NCBI RefSeq assembly: GCF_964340395.1
Contig: NC_135559.1
Span: 21,682,121 to 21,692,120 of the forward strand
Length of the DNA stretch: 10,000 nucleotides
Direction of reading: 5' to 3'
From: Glandiceps talaboti
Lineage: Eukaryota > Hemichordata > Enteropneusta > Spengelidae
Of the stretch, positions 1-8,730 are shown one piece after another (position 1 is the first letter of the stretch; each line of letters starts with the position of its first letter). Under the pieces are notes generated by a model. That model saw nothing but the letters and a program-made list of their open reading frames with translations. It was not told where the DNA came from and did not search any database. A program made the position numbers and the translations under genes.

Positions 1-453
1 TAGTATAGAATATTATCACCCTAGAATAGAATATTATCATCCTAGAATAGAATATTATCACCCTAGAATAGAATATTATCATTCTAGAATAGAATATTAT
101 CATTCTAGAATAGAATATTATCATCCTAGAATAGAATATTATCATCCTAGAATAGAATATTATCATCCTAGAATAGAATATTATCATTCTAGAATAGAAT
201 GTTATCACCCTAGAATAGAATATTATCATCCTAGAATAGAATATTATCACCCTAGAATAGAATATTATCATTCTAGAATAGAATGTTATCACCCTAGTAT
301 AGAATGTTATCATCCTAGAATAGAATATTATCATCCTAGAATAGAATATTATCATCCTAGAATAGAATATTATCATCCTGGAATAGAATATTATCATCCT
401 AGAATAGAATATTATCATCCTAGAATAGAATATTATCATCCTAGAATAGAATC
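1..453. repeat. 21-bp tandem array (minisatellite), right-hand end
   Basis: Twenty-one complete 21-bp units run in perfect register from 1 to 441, followed by a 12-nt partial unit to 453. The array begins at the first base, so its left end lies outside the window. Units differ at few sites: the segment after TTATCA reads TCC, CCC or TTC, ATATTATC is sometimes ATGTTATC, and TAGAAT is TAGTAT in units 1 and 15. No indels are visible. TTATCA is present in every unit. Because 21 is a multiple of three, one plus frame (repeating RIEYYHP, ending at a TAG at 455-457) and one minus frame (repeating MIIFYSR) are free of stops. I treat both as by-products of the period, since neither joins any non-repetitive coding sequence in the window. 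Confidence 0.97.
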
Positions 454-724
454 TTAGCTCATGACCACAAGTGACTGTGGTTTTATGCTTACAATAATCC
501 AATAGATACCTGATGCATTAGGGGGATTCAAATTCAGTCTCAGTGAAAAAAATTCAAGATGGAAATATCATACATTTTGTAAAATTAAAACCCAAGAACA
601 GGTAGATAAAATCTAGACATCAATAGCAACTTTTACACAAACGACATTTAATGTGAATACTATCACGCCATAGGGTTTCAACGAGCTAAGGAAAATTGAC
701 ACCATCGCATATATATATGTACTC

Positions 725-741
725 GTTTGAACAGTTCAAAC
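725..741. repeat. 17-nt palindrome with single central base
   Basis: GTTTGAAC and GTTCAAAC form perfect 8-bp inverted arms around one central A. With a one-base centre it cannot form a normal RNA hairpin, so if it means anything it is more like a dyad-symmetric protein site. It lies in unique DNA next to an AT dinucleotide tract and has no gene beside it, so no role can be assigned. Confidence 0.5.
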
Positions 742-1588
742 TCGGAACTCTGCAGGATGATAGTGTAACAAAAGAGGGATCGACACCGGTGTAATGACCC
801 TCCTTGTTAACGTTAGTTCTCATCAGTGTTACTTTCTATGATCTTCGCCTGTGTACTTGGGATCACTTGAACTTAGGGAATTAGCTCAGACTATATATAT
901 ATCGACTACACACAGATTGGTGTTTAAGCCAAATTCTACACTAGAACCATAGCAAAGCACTTAGCCTCTAGCCTCTACTCCGTACACTCGACCCTGAAGA
1001 AGTGCCTCGTTGCTTATGTTCTAAGCCTTTTATTTTCATAAATGTTCAAATTTACATAAAATATGTGCATGGCCAAATAATTAATGCAAACTATCTTAAG
1101 TCTTTAGGAGGAGTTGTCATGCCCTAATGACTTTTAATTTTGCCAATAACATTGATAAATGATCACTATGAATCCTAGTTATTTATGAAATGCAAACTGT
1201 CTCACATACTCGAGTACGCTTGGAATCTTGTGGTCTGAATCCGATATCCTTGAGATAGTCTGTTGACCTTTCAGTCGAAGTGGGACATGCGATGTAGATG
1301 AAAGTATTGAATTACTAAAATTATGAATATGTCATCTGTGACAATAGTATCGCGTCGTCAAGTCAAGACTATATTTCGCAATGACAATACGCTCCAGATG
1401 GAAGCACCAGTCTACTCAGTGCTGTAATACCAGGTACTTCTGTTGTAGTTAGGATAAGGAGAGACATCAGCAGAGAAATCATTATTTTCCCATGTGATAA
1501 CAAGATAGCACAGATTTGACATCTTCGACCACGGGTTCCTCATGGCTGCATTAGGGGGTATTCAGTGAACGTACGCGTGCTTACTATG

Positions 1589-1713
1589 AGGGAGGGTTGG
1601 GGAATTAAGGAGTGGGGTCACATTTTACAAATCGATTCTCAGGGAGGGCTAAGAAGTGGGATAGGAGAGGGTCACATTTTGCTTTACTCATTGTATTATC
1701 TAACTTGTATCAT
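1589..1713 (+). repeat. Dispersed repeat fragment with internal duplication
   Basis: Two imperfect copies of a G-rich segment, each ending in GGTCACATTTT (at 1626 and 1680, 54 bp apart), stand in tandem. The second copy and its downstream part (1658-1713) match, on the opposite strand, the segment at 8231-8284. The exact shared core is GAGGGTCACATTTT (1667-1680), with further similarity through ACTCATT and TTGTAT words. Similar sequence at two unlinked places in inverted orientation points to a dispersed non-autonomous element or its remnant. I see no terminal inverted repeats or target-site duplications and do not know the family name. Confidence 0.6.
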
Positions 1714-3685
1714 TTGTAACACATCAACAAAAGGTTAGCTCTATGTGATCGATGAGGGCGCACAGTACAGGGATACTGGGATACTAGTATACGAGTACAA
1801 TTATGCAGTAGTGACATACATACAAAACAACCCAAGTTTTAACTATTTATGCGAAGCTTTGAAGACCGTGAGAGAGTCTACTCCCACTACCACCACACTC
1901 CACCATATTGTAATGTAATACCAGAACAATGAACTAAACCGACTTCTGGATAGAATGACGATTGCATTACCAAGTACTATTAAAACACAACTACGTATTC
2001 TTTATTAATATATATAGAGTAACCTACATTCCATATATATTGGCGCGAACTTGATATTCTACGGTTACTAAAGAGAGAACTGGTTCGGTTACTAGGGAAG
2101 AGATGACATTCATGATTGGCCAAATTTAAGTGAACGTTAACCGCATCCATTGGTTGAGAAGTTCTCACTATAAAGAATCCTAAAGTTGAATTTCATTGCC
2201 GACAAACTTATCAGTCTTCTCACTACCGACAATCATATCAGTCTTCTCACTACCGACAAACTTATCAGTCTTCTCACTACCGACAATCACATCAGTCTTC
2301 TCACTACCGACAAACTTATCAGTCTTCTCACTACCGACAAACTTATCAGTCTTCTCACTACCGACAAACTTATCAGTCTTCTCACTACCGACAATCATAT
2401 CAGTCTTCTCACTACCGACAAACTTATCAGTCTTCTCACTACCGACAAACTTATCAGTCTTCTCACTACCGACAAACATATCAGTCTTCTCACTACCGAC
2501 AAACTTATCAGTCTCCTCACTACCGACAATCATATCAGTCTTCTCACTACCGACAATCATATCAGTCTTCTCACTACCGACAATCATATCAGTCTTCTCA
2601 CTACCGACAAACTTATCAGTCTTCTCACTACCGACAATCATATCAGTCTTCTCACTACCGACAAACTTATCAGTCTTCTCACTACCGACAAACTTATCAG
2701 TCTTCTCACTACCGACAAACTTATCAGTCTCCTCACTACCGACAAACTTATCAGTCTTCTCACTACCGACAAACTTATCAGTCTTCTCACTACCGACAAA
2801 CTTATCAGTCTTCTCACTACCGACAATCATATCAGTCTCCTCACTACCGACAAACTTATCAGTCTTCTCACTACCGACAAACTTATCAGTCTTCTCACTA
2901 CCGACAAACTTATCAGTCTCCTCACTACCGACAATCATATCAGTCTTCTCACTACCGACAAACTTATCAGTCTCCTCACTACCGACAAACTTATCAGTCT
3001 TCTCACTACCGACAATCATATCAGTCTTCTCACTACCGACAAACTTATCAGTCTTCTCACTACCGACAATCATATCAGTCTTCTCACTACCGACAAACTT
3101 ATCAGTCTTCTCACTACCGACAAACTTATCAGTCTCCTCACTACCGACAAACTTATCAGTCTTCTCACTACCGACAAACTTATCAGTCTTCTCACTACCG
3201 ACAATCATATCAGTCTTCTCACTACCGACAATCATATCAGTCTCCTCACTACCGACAAACTTATCAGTCTTCTCACTACCGACAAACTTATCAGTCTTCT
3301 CACTACCGACAATCATATCAGTCTTCTCACTACCGACAAACATATCAGTCTCCTCACTACCGACAATCATATCAGTCTTCTCACTACCGACAATCATATC
3401 AGTCTTCTCACTACCGACAATCATATCAGTCTCCTCACTACCGACAATCATATCAGTCTTCTCACTACCGACAAACTTATCAGTCTTCTCACTACCGACA
3501 AACTTATCAGTCTCCTCACTACCGACAAACTTATCAGTCTTCTCACTACCGACAATCACATCAGTCTTCTCACTACCGACAAACATATCAGTCTCCTCAC
3601 TACCGACAAACTTATCAGTCTTCTCACTACCGACAATCACATCAGTCTTCTCACTACCGACAAACTTATCAGTCTTCTCACTACC

Positions 3686-3928
3686 GACAAACTTATCAGT
3701 ATTCTCACTACCGACAAACTTATCAGTATTCTCACTACCGACAATCATATCAGTCTTCTCACTACCGACAATCATATCAGTCTTCTCACTACCGACAAAC
3801 TTATCAGTATTCTCACTACCGACAATCATATCAGTCTTCTCACTACCGACAAACTTATCAGTATTCTCACTACCGACAATCACATCAGTCTTCTCACTAC
3901 CGACAAACTTATCAGTATTCTCACTACC
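3686..3928. repeat. Local cluster of the ATTCTC variant unit
   Basis: Units 56, 57, 60, 62 and 64 of the 27-bp array have ATTCTC in place of CTTCTC, and no other unit does. Units 60 to 64 alternate with I- or T-type units, giving a local 54-bp dimer. This is the footprint of one point mutation spread to near neighbours by short-range unequal exchange or slippage. Confidence 0.85.
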
Positions 3929-4363
3929 GACAATCATATCAGTCTTCTCACTACCGACAATCATATCAGTCTTCTCACTACCGACAATCATATCAGTCTT
4001 CTCACTACCGACAAACTTATCAGTCTTCTCACTACCGACAATCATATCAGTCTTCTCACTACCGACAAACTTATCAGTCTTCTCACTACCGACAAACTTA
4101 TCAGTCTTCTCACTACCGACAATCATATCAGTCTTCTCACTACCGACAAACTTATCAGTCTCCTCACTACCGACAAACTTATCAGTCTTCTCACTACCGA
4201 CAAACTTATCAGTCTTCTCACTACCGACAAACTTATCAGTCTTCTCACTACCGACAAACTTATCAGTCTCCTCACTACCGACAAACTTATCAGTCTCCTC
4301 ACTACCGACAAACTTATCAGTCTTCTCACTACCGACAAACTTATCAGTCTTCTCATCACTACC

Positions 4364-4849
4364 GACAATCATATCAGTCTTCTCACTACCGACAAACTTA
4401 TCAGTCTCCTCACTACCGACAAACTTATCAGTCTTCTCACTACCGACAAACTTATCAGTCTTCTCACTACCGACAAACTTATCAGTCTTCTCACTACCGA
4501 CAAACTTATCAGTCTCCTCACTACCGACAATCATATCAGTCTTCTCACTACCGACAAACTTATCAGTCTTCTCACTACCGACAAACTTATCAGTCTTCTC
4601 ACTACCGACAAACTTATCAGTCTTCTCACTACCGACAAACTTATCAGTCTTCTCACTACCGACAAACTTATCAGTCTCCTCACTACCGACAATCATATCA
4701 GTCTTCTCACTACCGACAAACTTATCAGTCTTCTCACTACCGACAAACTTATCAGTCTTCTCACTACCGACAAACATATCAGTCTTCTCACTACCGACAA
4801 ACTTATCAGTCTTCTCACTACCGACAAACTTATCAGTCTCCTCACTACC
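4364..4849. repeat. 162-bp higher-order repeat (three six-unit blocks) in the 27-bp array
   Basis: I-type units fall exactly six units apart at 4364, 4526, 4688 and 4850, and the unit just before each of the last three carries the CTCCTC variant. The three blocks 4364-4525, 4526-4687 and 4688-4849 differ only at the second unit of block 1 (CTCCTC) and the fourth unit of block 3 (N type). The next I-to-I intervals are seven, nine and four units, so the regular phase is confined to this stretch. This resembles an early higher-order repeat made by duplication of a six-unit block. Confidence 0.7.
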
Positions 4850-7508
4850 GACAATCATATCAGTCTTCTCACTACCGACAAACTTATCAGTCTTCTCACT
4901 ACCGACAAACTTATCAGTCTTCTCACTACCGACAAACTTATCAGTCTCCTCACTACCGACAAACTTATCAGTCTTCTCACTACCGACAAACTTATCAGTC
5001 TTCTCACTACCGACAAACTTATCAGTCTTCTCACTACCGACAATCATATCAGTCTTCTCACTACCGACAAACTTATCAGTCTTCTCACTACCGACAAACT
5101 TATCAGTCTTCTCACTACCGACAAACTTATCAGTCTCCTCACTACCGACAAACATATCAGTCTTCTCACTACCGACAAACTTATCAGTCTCCTCACTACC
5201 GACAAACATATCAGTCTTCTCACTACCGACAAACTTATCAGTCTTCTCACTACCGACAAACTTATCAGTCTTCTCACTACCGACAATCATATCAGTCTTC
5301 TCACTACCGACAAACTTATCAGTCTTCTCACTACCGACAAACTTATCAGTCTTCTCACTACCGACAAACTTATCAGTCTCCTCACTACCGACAATCATAT
5401 CAGTCTTCTCACTACCGACAAACTTATCAGTCTTCTCACTACCGACAAACTTATCAGTCTTCTCACTACCGACAATCATATCAGTCTTCTCACTACCGAC
5501 AAACTTATCAGTCTTCTCACTACCGACAAACTTATCAGTCTTCTCACTACCGACAATCATATCAGTCTTCTCACTACCGACAATCATATCAGTCTTCTCA
5601 CTACCGACAAACTTATCAGTCTTCTCACTACCGACAATCATATCAGTCTTCTCACTACCGACAATCATATCAGTCTTCTCACTACCGACAAACTTATCAG
5701 TCTTCTCACTACCGACAATCATATCAGTCTTCTCACTACCGACAAACTTATCAGTCTTCTCACTACCGACAAACTTATCAGTCTTCTCACTACCGACAAA
5801 CTTATCAGTCTTCTCACTACCGACAATCATATCAGTCTTCTCACTACCGACAAACTTATCAGTCTTCTCACTACCGACAAACTTATCAGTCTTCTCACTA
5901 CCGACAAACTTATCAGTCTTCTCACTACCGACAAACATATCAGTCTCCTCACTACCGACAAACTTATCAGTCTTCTCACTACCGACAAACTTATCAGTCT
6001 TCTCACTACCGACAATCATATCAGTCTTCTCACTACCGACAATCATATCAGTCTTCTCACTACCGACAATCATATCAGTCTTCTCACTACCGACAAACTT
6101 ATCAGTCTTCTCACTACCGACAATCATATCAGTCTTCTCACTACCGACAAACTTATCAGTCTTCTCACTACCGACAAACTTATCAGTCTTCTCACTACCG
6201 ACAATCATATCAGTCTTCTCACTACCGACAATCATATCAGTCTCCTCACTACCGACAAACTTATCAGTCTTCTCACTACCGACAATCATATCAGTCTTCT
6301 CACTACCGACAAACTTATCAGTCTTCTCACTACCGACAAACTTATCAGTCTTCTCACTACCGACAAACTTATCAGTCTTCTCACTACCGACAAACTTATC
6401 AGTCTTCTCACTACCGACAAACTTATCAGTCTTCTCACTACCGACAAACTTATCAGTCTTCTCACTACCGACAAACTTATCAGTCTTCTCACTACCGACA
6501 ATCATATCAGTCTCCTCACTACCGACAAACTTATCAGTCTTCTCACTACCGACAATCATATCAGTCTCCTCACTACCGACAATCATATCAGTCTTCTCAC
6601 TACCGACAAACTTATCAGTCTTCTCACTACCGACAAACTTATCAGTCTTCTCACTACCGACAAACTTATCAGTCTTCTCACTACCGACAAACTTATCAGT
6701 CTTCTCACTACCGACAAACTTATCAGTCTCCTCACTACCGACAAACTTATCAGTCTTCTCACTACCGACAAACATATCAGTCTTCTCACTACCGACAATC
6801 ATATCAGTCTTCTCACTACCGACAAACTTATCAGTCTTCTCACTACCGACAAACATATCAGTCTTCTCACTACCGACAAACTTATCAGTCTTCTCACTAC
6901 CGACAATCATATCAGTCTTCTCACTACCGACAAACTTATCAGTCTTATTTATTGATGCTGATAACCATGCAATGAATCAATTATATTGTTTAGTTTTGGA
7001 GTGAGAGGAGAGTTTGTATCACAGGTGTGAAAGTGGAATGTTGTGGTAAGATAATGGTGATAATGTGTTACAGCTTGTTCCCGGAAGTGTCGACGTCGGT
7101 CACGTAGTGTGCAGTCGTCTTTACAATTGTCATCTAAACATACAAGTAGGTATTATATTAACCAAGTAATGTAGTGCGTTAACATGGTCGTAGTGGTGTG
7201 CGAAAAATGACTACGATTTAAAATTTAAGTTCATTAATAATCATCGTCGCAGAAGTGGAATCGAGTCCTTACTATTGACTCTATCTCTTTCAAGATCAAA
7301 CAGGAAGTTAACCCGTGCTTTTGAAATATCTGTAGGGGGTCTGTTTTAGTGAAACAATATTGAGGGACGGCGGCCCCCTTTAAGAAAACGGAATCGGAAA
7401 GAGGTTTATATCATGGCACCAGACTTCGCTAGATTTCCCACGATTTTCCCCTTGTAAGTCAGGAAATATTTCTGGAGACAGAAACCTCTCTCTCAACAAT
7501 TGCATACG

Positions 7509-7583
7509 GTGATCCCTGGATATTGTTATTAATCTTAACTTGGGATATATAGGTGATACAGTGACCCCTGGGTATTTTTATTA
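7509..7583. repeat. Imperfect direct repeat, 52-bp offset
   Basis: A 23-nt segment at 7509-7531 (GTGATCCCTGGATATT and on) recurs at 7561-7583 (GTGACCCCTGGGTATT and on) with three mismatches. Just beyond each copy lies TGGGATA, so the duplicated unit is probably longer, with a short deletion in the second copy. It looks like an old local tandem duplication; no function is apparent. Confidence 0.65.
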
Positions 7584-7874
7584 TGGGATAGGCTGTTTTT
7601 TTCTCGAGCAAATCTACAGTAACAATTTATAGAGGTTATTTCCAAGGCGCAGTCTACGATTAATCGTAGAATGATGTACCTCGATCGAGAATTACGGTTG
7701 GTTCTGTGTTCTTGAGTAAAGCTAAAATAACAGCACAAGCTTAAACCTTTTTACTTTCGAGGCACATACTACATTAGGTACACACTTTATCATTTAATTT
7801 GTTGTCGTTTTTAGTTACTATTAGTAACTAGGCAACTGTACCTTCTCTATATGTTATTCAGATAAGCCCCACTA

Positions 7875-7916
7875 GTTGGGCATATACCCGACATTGTTGG
7901 GACCAAGGTCAACAAT
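7875..7916. repeat. Two adjacent short inverted repeats
   Basis: GTTGGG (7875-7880) pairs with CCCGAC (7887-7892), allowing one G-T pair, around CATATA. Directly next to it, ATTGTTG (7893-7899) pairs perfectly with CAACAAT (7910-7916) around a ten-base loop. Two abutting hairpins without a gap are mildly unusual, but the arms are short and nothing nearby shows that the region is transcribed. Confidence 0.45.
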
Positions 7917-8043
7917 TTTACAACTTTACCCTTGATATCTTACTCATAAGCTACAGATAGATACATCCATGTTTGATTTGATCAATTATACCTTACCTCA
8001 TCATACATCACAGATTACTGCAGGTTTTACTACTCACCGCTAT

Positions 8044-8069
8044 AGCTAGTCTGGATGACCAGACTAGTT
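8044..8069. repeat. Hairpin with perfect 9-bp arms and four-base loop
   Basis: CTAGTCTGG (8046-8054) and CCAGACTAG (8059-8067) are perfect inverted arms around ATGA. A flanking G-T pair and A-T pair extend the stem to 11. There is no T-run after it, and in an animal genome an intrinsic terminator would not be expected. It could be an extruding cruciform or the end of a small foldback element. Confidence 0.7.
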
Positions 8070-8230
8070 TCTAATCCAGAGTGGGTGAGTCGTAGCATAA
8101 CCCAAAAAATAAACACAGTATTGGGAAAATTTGTAATTTATCTCTTGATCTTAAAGTTAAGTCTTCTAGGAGTGATTTTCACTACTCACTTCAGGAATTA
8201 CTTTCGATCGAATACCAAAACCACAAAAAA

Positions 8231-8284
8231 TAATACAAAATTAGAGTAATGAGTCAAAATAAAATGTGACCCTCCCCTTATTCC
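8231..8284 (-). repeat. Dispersed repeat fragment, inverted copy
   Basis: Read on the minus strand, this segment matches 1658-1713. It shares exactly the 14-mer GAGGGTCACATTTT (plus-strand complement at 8261-8274), then continues with ACTCATT and a TTGTAT-like word in the same order and nearly the same spacing. The two copies are about 6.5 kb apart in opposite orientation, on either side of the 27-bp array. The family is not recognised. Confidence 0.6.
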
Positions 8285-8471
8285 ATTTTCTAGAATTTGA
8301 GAAATAAGACGACAACAACAAATGTGAAATGTGTTTGTTATAACGAAGGTGTAGTATGTGCATCGAAAATAAAAATTTAATCTCGTGTTGTTTCTTTACT
8401 CAAGTAAAACTGAGTAAATAAGAATTCCCGAGTTACAGTCTACCTTAACGTACATTGCATCTCGGAAACTA

Positions 8472-8493
8472 CGACCTATGACCTATGACCTAT
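8472..8493 (-). promoter_or_regulatory. Triple AGGTCA-like half-site with 1-bp spacing (DR1-like)
   Basis: Three 7-bp tandem copies of GACCTAT stand at 8473-8493. On the minus strand this reads AGGTCA T AGGTCA T AGGTCG, with half-sites at 8491-8486, 8484-8479 and 8477-8472. AGGTCA repeated with one spacer base is the DR1 site bound by RXR heterodimers and HNF4-type nuclear receptors in animals. The match is exact for two half-sites and one base off for the third. No promoter or gene is identified nearby, so it may simply be a three-copy microduplication. Confidence 0.3.
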
Positions 8494-8706
8494 TGTAAGG
8501 TATAATCGATAACAATACATTGATCATGAGGTCACCGTATAGTATTTTTAAAACAGGAGATTTTACAATCCCCTGGCTGCAACACTGTGTTAACTCTATG
8601 GCAAAATAGAAGGTTAACGATTTCCTTGAAAACAAACTTTCATATCATTTCATTTTGGAGAAAATTGAAGAAGATTCATTTTCAGGATATAGAATGAGAG
8701 AGTGGT

Positions 8707-8730
8707 AGACAGACAGACAGACAGACAGAC
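8707..8730. repeat. AGAC tetranucleotide microsatellite, six units
   Basis: Six uninterrupted AGAC units. The motif is the complement of the TGTC motif that dominates 9797-9949, so the two microsatellites are of the same type in opposite orientation, about 1.1 kb apart. Confidence 0.95.

Larger units (their letters stand above)
454..2200. other. Unique AT-rich sequence without a recognisable gene
   Basis: I see no convincing coding region, RNA gene or complete transposon here. Visible small-scale features are (AT)n tracts near 709-719 and 892-902, a 17-nt palindrome at 725-741, the 12-mer TGCATTAGGGGG at 514-525 repeated at 1547-1558, a dispersed repeat copy at about 1589-1713, and a pair of CGGTTACTA words 24 bp apart at 2062-2070 and 2086-2094. 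Short open frames here are interrupted and match no family I know. An AATAAA lies on the minus strand at 2006-2001. It would sit about 175 bp beyond the stop of the doubtful minus-strand frame, but a hexamer in AT-rich DNA is weak evidence. Confidence 0.7.
2180..6910 (-). other. Stop-free minus-strand frame across the 27-bp array; doubtful as a gene
   Basis: The frame runs from an ATG at 6910-6908 to a TAG at 2182-2180 and would encode 1576 residues of a nine-residue repeat, VGSEKTDKF, with variants (KF to MI, MF or VI; EK to EE or EN). Only the last few residues (after VGNE) leave the repeat. The frame is open upstream to a TGA at 6979-6977 but has no ATG in that unique part, so any start lies inside the array, where every I- and N-type unit supplies an ATG. 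Against coding: all three plus-strand frames are also open, every base variant changes the amino acid in this frame, and there is no signal peptide or folded domain. For coding: the single indel is 3 bp. It could be a repeat exon of a larger spliced gene, but I see no good splice evidence. Most likely non-coding. Confidence 0.12.
2201..6946. repeat. 27-bp tandem array (minisatellite/satellite), 175 units
   Basis: Starting with the unit at 2201-2227, 175 complete units follow head to tail to 6928, then an 18-nt partial unit ends at 6946. All are 27 bp except unit 80, which carries a 3-bp insertion (TCATCACT in place of TCACT, near 4354-4358). Only unit positions 6, 8, 9, 16 and 18 vary. Four core types result: L (AAACTT, 111 units), I (AATCAT, 51), N (AAACAT, 9) and T (AATCAC, 4). 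Some units also have CTCCTC in place of CTTCTC, and five have ATTCTC. The remaining 22 positions, including the single CpG in ACCGAC, are constant. The plus strand contains no ATG; the minus strand has one in each I or N unit. Such homogeneity implies recent amplification or ongoing homogenisation. The true copy number may differ if the array was mis-assembled. Confidence 0.98.
6947..8706. other. Unique sequence without a recognisable gene
   Basis: Apart from the separate small repeats listed within it, I see no gene here. Open frames are short and match nothing known to me; for example 7535-7738 on the minus strand gives 67 residues with no recognisable motif. A plausible splice-acceptor-like string, TTCATTTTCAG followed by G, lies at about 8675-8686, but all following frames close quickly or lead into the AGAC microsatellite, so no exon is called. 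Confidence 0.65.

Noticed and set aside
514-1558. TGCATTAGGGGG repeated at 514-525 and 1547-1558 as ends of an element
   Set aside because: Only about 12 bases match exactly, with no terminal structure or target-site duplication visible.
2001-2006. Poly-A signal for the minus-strand array frame
   Set aside because: AATAAA is common by chance in AT-rich DNA and the frame itself is not supported as a gene.
2638-6798. Several minus-strand frames of 62 to 81 codons repeating VVRRLISLS
   Set aside because: They are stretches between I-type units, each of which puts a TGA in this frame; pure by-products of the repeat.
2201-6946. CRISPR array
   Set aside because: Units are contiguous 27-mers with no spacers, and the variation is a few point changes inside the unit.
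2186-7004. Two plus-strand proteins of about 1,600 residues (repeats DKLISLLTT and TNLSVFSLP)
   Set aside because: They start only at TTG, the plus strand of the array contains no ATG, and all three plus frames are open at once because the unit has no stop and is a multiple of three.
8044-8069. Intrinsic transcription terminator
   Set aside because: No T-run follows the stem and the window looks like animal nuclear DNA.
8055-8249. 64-codon plus-strand frame beginning inside the hairpin
   Set aside because: Low-complexity AT-rich tail, no motif, runs into the dispersed repeat copy.
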